Source of the DNA: Alteromonas marina
GTDB lineage: Bacteria > Pseudomonadota > Gammaproteobacteria > Enterobacterales > Alteromonadaceae
Direction: 5' to 3'
DNA: 64,000 bases
NCBI RefSeq assembly: GCF_000808575.1
Contig: NZ_JWLW01000012.1
Span: 62,001 to 126,000 of the forward strand
A program made the translations under genes and the position numbers. Shown in pieces: positions 7,937 to 14,744 of this stretch. Under the pieces are notes generated by a model. That model worked only from the letters and a program-made list of their open reading frames with translations, was not told the origin of the DNA and searched no databases. Every line of letters begins with the position of its first letter. Within the stretch, counting starts at the first letter, position 1.

Positions 7937-8764
7937 ATGACAATGCTAAAGCAATTGTTTAAAAAAATGGATAGCAACCCACTGCTTAAGAATGTGTCTA
8001 AATCACTCCAGACCAAGCTTGCAAACCGAGAAGTAAGTAAAATAGCTATTCACTTTAAACAGTTTTTTAATACCACCATAGCAAATGACCAAGCCACTAA
8101 GGAACTGTCATTCAGGATAAGACATGATGTTTACTGTACTGAGCTAGCGTTCGAGCCGGAAAAATCAGACGGCATGGAGAAAGATGAATTTGATCAGCAC
8201 TCAATCCATTGTTTAGTCCAGCACAAAGGTTCAAAAAACTTTGCAGGCACAGTTCGCATGGTTATGTCGAATTCTTCTGAGCAACTGCTCCCCATTGAGC
8301 AATTTTGTAGTCATGCTTTAGAAGATGAAGTCCTTCATCCAAAAAATTACAAGCGTGAAGAGATTTGTGAAATATCGCGCCTCGCTGTTCCCGCGCAATT
8401 TCGAAAACGGAAAACTGATCAGTATGAGGGCGCAGGAACTGGTGTGATTGATGAACATAACTTCTCACAAAACGAAATGCGTTGTTTTCCCTTCATCGCT
8501 ATAAGTTTATACTTTATGGCCGCGACGGTTACACAACAAAAAGGCATCAATCATATTTTCGTGATGATGGAACCCAGACTTGCGCGCAGCCTTAGGTTTG
8601 TAGGAATCCCTTTTACTCAAATAGGAAAAGTGACCGAATATCATGGGAAAAGAGCACCTTATCATATCGACCCCAAAGTGTTATTCCAAACGCTATCTCC
8701 TGGCTTTAAGAAGTTGATGATGGTCATTGGAAAAGACATGAAAGAGCAGCTCGATGATGTCTAA
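7937..8764 (+). CDS. PEP-CTERM/exosortase-associated acyltransferase (GNAT, autoinducer-synthase-like)
   Basis: This 275-residue soluble protein matches the exosortase-associated acyltransferase family: FRIRHDVYCTELAFEP (about 58-73), DQHSIHCLV, GTVRMVM, then EISRLAVPAQFRKR (about 145-158) and INHIFVMMEPRLARSLRFVG near the C-terminus. The family shares the GNAT fold and local patterns with acyl-homoserine-lactone synthases, using an acyl-CoA or acyl-ACP donor. The acceptor is unknown. Its last 11 nt overlap the start of the flavin oxidase gene, so the two are translationally coupled and may act on one small molecule. It sits between prsT and the PEP-CTERM protein gene. An alternative start lies two codons in. 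Confidence 0.9.
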   Translation: MTMLKQLFKKMDSNPLLKNVSKSLQTKLANREVSKIAIHFKQFFNTTIANDQATKELSFRIRHDVYCTELAFEPEKSDGMEKDEFDQHSIHCLVQHKGSKNFAGTVRMVMSNSSEQLLPIEQFCSHALEDEVLHPKNYKREEICEISRLAVPAQFRKRKTDQYEGAGTGVIDEHNFSQNEMRCFPFIAISLYFMAATVTQQKGINHIFVMMEPRLARSLRFVGIPFTQIGKVTEYHGKRAPYHIDPKVLFQTLSPGFKKLMMVIGKDMKEQLDDV

Positions 8765-10388
8765 AAAACTGGAATTGGTAAACAAAATAGAAGCTATCGT
8801 TGGAAAATCGAATGTTCTTACACATGGAGAAATGTTTGACGAGTTTTCTACAAGTACAATGAAGGAACAAACACACCCTTGTGCAGTAATTATACCGAAT
8901 AAAAAAAGTGATGTTTTCCAAATAGTTAAATTGTTTAACGATGTTAATAGCCAAAGCGATGAAAAGTTCCAATTACACCCTATAAGCAGTGGAAAAAACT
9001 GGGGCTATACATGCTCGGAAGCGGGAAGTGACAATGCTTTTTTACTGTATCTAGTTAATCTTAATAACATCACAGAATATGACGATACTTTAGGTACGGT
9101 ACGAATTGGGGCTGGTGTTACCCAAAAGCAGCTTTATGACTTTTTAAAGGAAAAAGGCCTTAAGTTTTGGATGGACGCAACGGGCTCATCAGTAGATTGC
9201 AGTGTTTTGGGCAACAGTTTGGAGAGAGGCTTTGGTCATACTCCCGCCGGAAACCACTTTGAGTTCATTAGTGACCTAGACGTAGTTTTAGGAAATGGAA
9301 AAGCTATCTCAACTGGGTTTAGACAATTTTCTGACGAATCAAAACGATTTGCGAGTGAAGGCATATACAAGTGGGGCGTAGGCCCCTACGTCGACGGGAT
9401 TTTTTCTCAATCAACGCTGGGGATTGTAACTGAGGCAACACTTAAACTTATAGCTGCACCTGAATGCTATCTTCCATTCTTTATTTCAACGCAGAAAGAC
9501 ACAAACATTAATGTGTTGGTCGATAGAATTCGTGACTTACGAGAAAGGCAAGTTATAAAAAGCTGCGTCCACATAACAAATCTCGATAAATCACTCCAGG
9601 CAGCCCTTGATGAAAGTGACTGGCCCCTATCAAAGTTTTCACTATCAGACGAAGATAGAAAGAGACATACAAAAGCTTACATGTTAAATGAATGGACGGC
9701 ATCAGGGGCACTTTACGGAAGTGTTGAAGAAGTAGAAGTTTGGAAGAAAAAAATTAAACGCACATTTGCGAATGGAGAATTTAAAGTACAGTTTATTAGT
9801 GAAGCAAAATTCAAATGGTTAAATAGAATTGCCCCAAAAGTTTCTCAATTAAGCGGTTTAAAAGTCGACAAAACTCTCGACAAATTAAATAGTCTAATGA
9901 AACTCAAACGCGGTGAACCTACAAATGATTTTCTAAAGAGTGTGCATTATAAATTAAGCCAACTTCCTCTAGACAAAGACTTCACAAAACTTGAAAGAAA
10001 CAAGGTGGGTCTTATATGGCTTGCGCCTACTGCACCTGCGACGGGTAAAAATGCTGAAAACTTAGTGTCTATTGTTTCTGAAGTTCTAGAGGAATTTGAT
10101 GTTGAGTCTGCAATATCAATGACTGTACTCACGTCAACAGCAATTGAATGTGTCATTTCACTACTGTACGACAGACAATCCGAAAACTCAGATCGTCAAG
10201 CAGAACGCTGTCACGAAGCTTTAATCAAACGGTTTATACACAGTGGCTATCTAACCTACAGATTCAATAGTTTCCAACATCGAGATTATGATGACTTCTA
10301 TTCCTCAACTTTAATAACGAGTATCCGAGAGATAAAGCTCACATTAGATCCAAATTCTGTGATAGCTTCTGGTCGTTATGGGTTATAA
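8754..10388 (+). CDS. FAD-linked oxidase of the vanillyl-alcohol oxidase / 4-cresol dehydrogenase type
   Basis: This 544-residue protein has the PCMH-type FAD-binding domain: SGKNWGYT (79-86), VRIGAGVTQKQLYDFL (117-131) and a long pyrophosphate-binding segment (142-168) containing SVLGNSLERGFGHTPAGNH. The C-terminus ends DPNSVIASGRYGL, the typical close of vanillyl-alcohol oxidase and 4-cresol dehydrogenase relatives. Such enzymes oxidise para-substituted phenols or other alcohols or amines; the substrate cannot be read here. There is no signal peptide. It overlaps the acyltransferase gene by 11 nt. It is not a standard part of exosortase loci as I know them, so coupling with the autoinducer-synthase-like enzyme is notable. 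The flavin could be covalent or non-covalent. Confidence 0.83.
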   Translation: MMSKKLELVNKIEAIVGKSNVLTHGEMFDEFSTSTMKEQTHPCAVIIPNKKSDVFQIVKLFNDVNSQSDEKFQLHPISSGKNWGYTCSEAGSDNAFLLYLVNLNNITEYDDTLGTVRIGAGVTQKQLYDFLKEKGLKFWMDATGSSVDCSVLGNSLERGFGHTPAGNHFEFISDLDVVLGNGKAISTGFRQFSDESKRFASEGIYKWGVGPYVDGIFSQSTLGIVTEATLKLIAAPECYLPFFISTQKDTNINVLVDRIRDLRERQVIKSCVHITNLDKSLQAALDESDWPLSKFSLSDEDRKRHTKAYMLNEWTASGALYGSVEEVEVWKKKIKRTFANGEFKVQFISEAKFKWLNRIAPKVSQLSGLKVDKTLDKLNSLMKLKRGEPTNDFLKSVHYKLSQLPLDKDFTKLERNKVGLIWLAPTAPATGKNAENLVSIVSEVLEEFDVESAISMTVLTSTAIECVISLLYDRQSENSDRQAERCHEALIKRFIHSGYLTYRFNSFQHRDYDDFYSSTLITSIREIKLTLDPNSVIASGRYGL

Positions 10389-10472
10389 GAAAGTGTCGGA
10401 ATATTTAACAGCTTGCTATCTCTCCTTTTTTTTAAAAACGATAAAAACCCATTAAGTCAATTACTTGCAATG

Positions 10473-10489
10473 CTGGCACACTGCCTGCT
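10473..10489 (+). promoter_or_regulatory. Sigma-54 (-24/-12) promoter element for the PEP-CTERM gene
   Basis: CTGGCACACTGCCTGCT: TGGCAC at 10474-10479 and TGC at 10486-10488, with the invariant GG and GC separated by exactly 10 bp. This matches the RpoN consensus at nearly every important position. The start codon is about 80 bp downstream. Sigma-54 control with the PrsK/PrsR two-component pair is established for PEP-CTERM systems; those two genes are not in this window. Confidence 0.75.
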
Positions 10490-10569
10490 TAAGAGTATTA
10501 GACAGTCGCCACTAACGTTATGTAGTCAGTAGTTGCGAAATACCGAATCTTTATTCATGAGGAATAGAC

Positions 10570-11610
10570 ATGAAAATTTCTAAAATCACAAAGAGCTTAG
10601 TAGCCGGGTGTGCTTTAGCAGGCGCTTCGCTTTCTGCAAACGCTGGCGTTGTGGCAACATCTTACTTGGACGTGCAATCTTTTGGTATCGTAGCTTATTT
10701 CGATGCGGCCCTTACGGATAAGGTCTCTAATGAACAGCTTGCACAGTTCATCACTGTCAGCTCAGGTCAACGCTCGTCAAGCACTAGCACTGGTTTCAAT
10801 GGTGCAGGTCTACCTAATACACCAGCTTTTGCACCAACAAACGACGGAATTGCTGACGGTGTTTTTAATTGTGTAGGCCCTTCATGTGGTTTGACAGGCG
10901 TTTCGAACAATAGTCTTGTTGGCAATTATAATACTGCTTTAAATCTCCATAATGATAGTAGGGATAACGGCTACAGCTACGGTATGGCAGACGCTATTGT
11001 AAGTGGAAGCGCGTTAAATTTTGACCCAACTAACCCTGCATCAGGTATGACCTACGCAGCCGCTTCAGTTGGAAGTAACAATAGCGTGGCTTCTGGCAAT
11101 TCGGACATAGCCGATTCTTTGACTACAGTACTAAATTTCGAACTTAACGGCCCTACTGAAATTTATTTAGCTTTTACCCTAGCCTACAAGCTTATAGTCG
11201 ATACAGTTAAAAGTGCAGACATAGAGTCAGATCCTACCCAGGTCGCTAATGCAACAGCTTCAGCCTCTTTTCAAGTTGGTATTGGCTCGGACGATTCAAC
11301 CGGTAATGGAGGAGCGTTAGGAGTACAGCGTCAACTAGATGATGGGACTGTGGTATATCTTAATGAAGACGACTTGGAAATTGTTAATCTTGTAAGTGAA
11401 GCCGATGACTTCACAGGAAGCAATACAGGTGTTACGGAAGATGGTGGTGTTGCGAGAAGTGAATTCTTCCGCTTACGTGCAGGCGACTTCCAAGTATCTA
11501 TTGGGCAAAAATCAACAGCTCGGGTTTCTTTGGTTTCAGCTCCTGGAACTTTGGCAATTGCTGGCCTTGGCCTTCTAGGTCTGGCTGCTGTTAGACGCAG
11601 AAAATCTTAA
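10570..11610 (+). CDS. PEP-CTERM sorting-domain protein (exosortase substrate)
   Basis: This 346-residue protein starts with a Sec signal (MKISKITKSLV, cleavage after about SANA, residue 25). It ends in a tripartite sorting tail: the short motif APGTL, a hydrophobic helix of about 15 residues and the basic cluster RRRKS at the very end. That is the architecture recognised by exosortases, here with APGT rather than the common PEP. The mature domain is Ser/Asn/Gly/Asp-rich and beta-like with no lysine-rich or catalytic motif, as in extracellular matrix PEP-CTERM proteins. After cleavage by XrtA it would leave the membrane and associate with the polysaccharide. A sigma-54 element upstream and a terminator downstream make it a single-gene unit. 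It is the only clear PEP-CTERM protein in the window. Confidence 0.9.
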   Translation: MKISKITKSLVAGCALAGASLSANAGVVATSYLDVQSFGIVAYFDAALTDKVSNEQLAQFITVSSGQRSSSTSTGFNGAGLPNTPAFAPTNDGIADGVFNCVGPSCGLTGVSNNSLVGNYNTALNLHNDSRDNGYSYGMADAIVSGSALNFDPTNPASGMTYAAASVGSNNSVASGNSDIADSLTTVLNFELNGPTEIYLAFTLAYKLIVDTVKSADIESDPTQVANATASASFQVGIGSDDSTGNGGALGVQRQLDDGTVVYLNEDDLEIVNLVSEADDFTGSNTGVTEDGGVARSEFFRLRAGDFQVSIGQKSTARVSLVSAPGTLAIAGLGLLGLAAVRRRKS

Positions 11611-11634
11611 AACCGATTATAAAGTCATATAAAG

Positions 11635-11656
11635 GCCCTCGTAAGAGGGCTTTTTT
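11635..11656 (+). terminator. Rho-independent terminator of the PEP-CTERM gene
   Basis: GCCCTC, loop GTAA, GAGGGC, then six T. It begins 25 bp after the stop codon and isolates the PEP-CTERM gene from the next gene. Confidence 0.9.
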
Positions 11657-11721
11657 CATTTTACTGAAACTGCTTTTACCATTAAGCTTTTAACCCTAGT
11701 ATATAAACTTAAAGTTTGCTT

Positions 11722-12783
11722 ATGGAAGTATTGTTAGAGCGCAAAAGTTTAGCTTCGTTTGAAGAAGTTAAGTCGTTTCTAAGAAATGTTCATGAGTGCA
11801 TTGAAGTGCCTACACCTTTCACATCACTCGCTTGGCAGGAGTCTTGGATATACAGTCTAACAGTACTTCCTACTCTGTACATTTTTAAACTAGGAAATCA
11901 AATAATAGGTTATTGCTGGATAGTGAGTAAGAATACACTGTCTTTGCTGCCTTTACATGCTTGGTATTTGAACCAAACTGGCGAGCTCAAAAAAGACCAG
12001 GTTTGGGTTGAATACAACACTATAATTTGCTCAAAGAAGCATGAACAAGCATGCCTGAATGCTCTGCTAAATAAGGCAAAAATAGATCATGTTTGTAAGT
12101 TGTATATATCAATGTCGCACAATATAGCGATAAGCAAAGATTTAGTTGATAATTCTATCCGTGTTGATTCAGAAAACGTTAACGGGTATCGAACATCCTT
12201 AATTACTGCTGATCTAGAGAAACATTTGTCGAAAAATACTCGCTCTCAAATTCGACGTTCTACCAAAATACTTGAGCAGGATTACGGCGCTATTTCAGTG
12301 ATTGAAGCTTCGGAAGATCAGTTGCATTCTTACCTTACAAAATTGGGCTCGCTGCACAAAGAAAAGTGGAGCGAAAGTGCAGAGGGAAGTGGTTTTAACA
12401 ACCCTCTTTTTCTCTCTCACCACAAGTATTTGCTGGAGAATTTTCCTGAAAATGTCAGCATTATCGAAATTAAAGCAGGTACAAGTCTATTAGGCTACTC
12501 TTACAATTTGATTTTTGGCGATACTGTTTATTTTTATTGTTCAGGAATAAATTATCAGTATGAAAACAATAAAATAAAACCTGGTTACACTTTGCACTCC
12601 ACCTTGATGGAGTACTATCAAAAAAAGGGTTTTTATTGGTATGATTTCTTGGGTGGAGAAAGTCGATATAAAAAAAGTCTCTCCACAGAAACGTATATAT
12701 TTAGCAATTTAACTATATATACCAGATCTATCGAGGGGCGGTTAGCCTCTGCTCTTCAGCGCATCAAACAGAAACTCTTTTAA
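11722..12783 (+). CDS. GNAT/FemAB-like acetyltransferase (CelD/BcsL type)
   Basis: About 353 residues. The centre carries the signature of the CelD/BcsL-type acetyltransferase domain: KNTRSQIRRSTKILEQDYG (about 170-190), LHKEKW, then GTSLLGYSYNLIFGDTVYFY and PGYTLHSTLMEYYQKKG with DFLGGESRYKKS. Related proteins include FemAB-type aminoacyl transferases and the exosortase FemAB proteins, and they are thought to decorate saccharides. It is cytosolic with no signal peptide. TTG 11716 is an alternative start two codons upstream; neither has a strong ribosome site. The 3' end overlaps the convergent hexapeptide acyltransferase gene by 20 nt. Role in polysaccharide modification is inferred from the family and the locus. 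Confidence 0.8.
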   Translation: MEVLLERKSLASFEEVKSFLRNVHECIEVPTPFTSLAWQESWIYSLTVLPTLYIFKLGNQIIGYCWIVSKNTLSLLPLHAWYLNQTGELKKDQVWVEYNTIICSKKHEQACLNALLNKAKIDHVCKLYISMSHNIAISKDLVDNSIRVDSENVNGYRTSLITADLEKHLSKNTRSQIRRSTKILEQDYGAISVIEASEDQLHSYLTKLGSLHKEKWSESAEGSGFNNPLFLSHHKYLLENFPENVSIIEIKAGTSLLGYSYNLIFGDTVYFYCSGINYQYENNKIKPGYTLHSTLMEYYQKKGFYWYDFLGGESRYKKSLSTETYIFSNLTIYTRSIEGRLASALQRIKQKLF

Positions 12784-13348
12784 GTAGCTTAGCCGGATTC
12801 CCTCCAACAATTACGCCTTCTGGCACATCATCAACTACCACGGAACCTGCTGCTACAACACTTCCCTTGCCCACGTTCGCCATAATTAAGGCGCCATTAC
12901 CTAACCAGCAATTTTCTCCGATAATGACTTTGGTGAAAACGCCGCCCTGATCTTTAATCGGCTTTTCTGGGTCAGAAAAATTATGTTGTCCTTTGCCACT
13001 CATAATGTGCACACCGCTTCCCAACAAGGTATTTTTCCCAATTGCGCATTTACCAATGTTACATTGCGGCCCTATGTACACCCCCTCGTCAATCTCAGTA
13101 TCTTGTTGTGAAAACAACGTGGCGAAACCGATGAGAACGTTTGGCGCACACGAGGTCATGACAAACCGATAAAAGCCCGAACGTAAATAACACCCTAGTT
13201 TACCGGGTATAAGCGATAGCAGCTGGCTAAAAGAGGAAAGCAGCGAGTCTTTGTTTACCACAATAGACAGCATTAAATACATAAGCGTGAAAGGAAACAT
13301 TACAAGTGCACAAAGGGCAAAAAAACTCTTCTTAATTATTGATTTCAT
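12764..13348 (-). CDS. Left-handed beta-helix (hexapeptide) acyltransferase
   Basis: About 194 residues from ATG 13348, which overlaps the preceding stop in ATGA fashion. An N-terminal hydrophobic segment (about residues 10-32) suggests membrane attachment. The C-terminal half shows hexapeptide repeats of the LbH fold (IDEGVYIGPQCNIGKCAIG, VIIGENCWLGNGALI, GSVVAAGSVV) and the usual ending GVIVGGNPAKLLKR. These enzymes O- or N-acetylate sugars using acetyl-CoA. The gene is coupled to the XrtA-associated glycosyltransferase, so it probably acetylates the sugar made or added by that enzyme. No acceptor can be assigned. Confidence 0.87.
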   Translation of the reverse strand: MKSIIKKSFFALCALVMFPFTLMYLMLSIVVNKDSLLSSFSQLLSLIPGKLGCYLRSGFYRFVMTSCAPNVLIGFATLFSQQDTEIDEGVYIGPQCNIGKCAIGKNTLLGSGVHIMSGKGQHNFSDPEKPIKDQGGVFTKVIIGENCWLGNGALIMANVGKGSVVAAGSVVVDDVPEGVIVGGNPAKLLKRVSV

Positions 13349-14556
13349 ATTCGTGCCATTGCCACTTTCAACGGGCTCAGTTGTTGTTCCCAACTATATT
13401 CGCTAACTATTGCTTGATAGCTACGTTGAGCTTTATGTTGTGATAGCTCAAAGTTCTCAATACTTTCCACGCATGCAGCTACAAAGCTGTCCACATCATC
13501 TACTATCCACATGCTGTCGGCGTTGGCAAACGAGATCCCTTCAGCTCCCATAGACGTGGTTATTATCGGTAATTTACATGCTGCCGCTTGAAGCACTTTG
13601 TTCTGCACGCCCCTTGCCAACCTAAATGGCGCCACAAACGCATGAGCTTGGTGAAAATAAGGCAATATATCATCGACAAAGCCCGTGACATCTATGCCAT
13701 TGCGGTCTGACAACGCCTTTATTTCTTCAACAGGGTTCATTCCACCCACGGTAAATTTTGCATTGGGCGCTTTTTCACGAATGAGTGGCCAGCAATTTTT
13801 AACAAACCAAAGTACCGCGTCTACATTAGGTTTGTAGTCCATCACGCCCGTGAACAAGAAATGCGGCCCAGTGCTTATTGTCGCCGCGCAAGGCTGTGTT
13901 TTCGCCGGATAAAACGCATCGAAGTCTAATCCGTTTCCAAGCACGGTTATCGCTTTCGATGAGTCTACTGAAGAATTAAATAGCTGCGCCTCTTCGCTTG
14001 CAATCAAAAAGCACTCATCAAACCGTTGGTTTGTTTTAGCCTCAAGCTTTTTTATACCTTTGCTTTCACGCTGGTATACGTAGCGCATTAAGAAAGAAGA
14101 AGAACCTGCGTATTGCGCCCACTTATCTGAATCAACGTCCATAAAGTCCATAAACAAGCGACAATGGGTATTGTTGTAATAAGGCGAGCTGAAGATGTAA
14201 TAGCTTAAACTCGACGCGGTTAACAGCAGCGCATCCTCACCCTCTTTCAGTTTTTCATCAATAACATGTTGAAGTGTTTTTGAGTAAAACGCCCCAACAC
14301 TTATCGGCAAACCTTGCAGTAAAGCCGAAGCATAACGCGTGAATTTACTACCTAACTGGTAAGAGTTGACCGAAATTCCAAGTTGCTTGGCTAACGCTTC
14401 GGCATTTTTCTTATCTTCTGCAGTTTCTATGAGAGAAAAAACTTCGACTTCGTACCCTAAGCGATTTAGAAATTCAATTTGATGATATGTTCTAAGTTTT
14501 TCGCCCTTATTTGGGGGATACGGTACTCGTTGCGACAACACGCAAACTTTCGACAT
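13345..14556 (-). CDS. XrtA/PEP-CTERM-associated glycosyltransferase (Stp1 type, GT4 fold)
   Basis: From ATG 14556, with GGAAGG six bases upstream, 403 residues. The opening VCVLSQRVPYPPNKGEKLRTYHQI is split here by family convention: LSQRVPYPPNKGEKLR (about 6-21) is a hallmark of the sugar transferases specific to exosortase A loci. The C-terminal half is GT-B: HFLFTGVMDYKPNVDAV, VTGFVDDILPYFHQA, VAPFRLARGVQNKVLQAAAC (the nucleotide-sugar loop). It is cytosolic and transfers one sugar of the repeat unit; donor unknown. It forms a two-gene minus unit with the hexapeptide acyltransferase, divergent from the long plus operon. Longer starts to 14631 lack a ribosome site. Confidence 0.9.
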   Translation of the reverse strand: MSKVCVLSQRVPYPPNKGEKLRTYHQIEFLNRLGYEVEVFSLIETAEDKKNAEALAKQLGISVNSYQLGSKFTRYASALLQGLPISVGAFYSKTLQHVIDEKLKEGEDALLLTASSLSYYIFSSPYYNNTHCRLFMDFMDVDSDKWAQYAGSSSFLMRYVYQRESKGIKKLEAKTNQRFDECFLIASEEAQLFNSSVDSSKAITVLGNGLDFDAFYPAKTQPCAATISTGPHFLFTGVMDYKPNVDAVLWFVKNCWPLIREKAPNAKFTVGGMNPVEEIKALSDRNGIDVTGFVDDILPYFHQAHAFVAPFRLARGVQNKVLQAAACKLPIITTSMGAEGISFANADSMWIVDDVDSFVAACVESIENFELSQHKAQRSYQAIVSEYSWEQQLSPLKVAMARI

Positions 14557-14744
14557 CAGCGCCTTCCAAGCTATCTTTAGTATTTTTACTTGTCCTGTAG
14601 TCATACTACTTCGAAGCAAATATAAGGTCAAAGTAACAAATTAGTGATGAAGGCTACACAAGTGGCAATTCCATTGGCATACTAGAGCCATTATGCATAT
14701 GTTCATCAAGAACATTGCTCACGGAAGAAATAAAGAAAGCAGTA

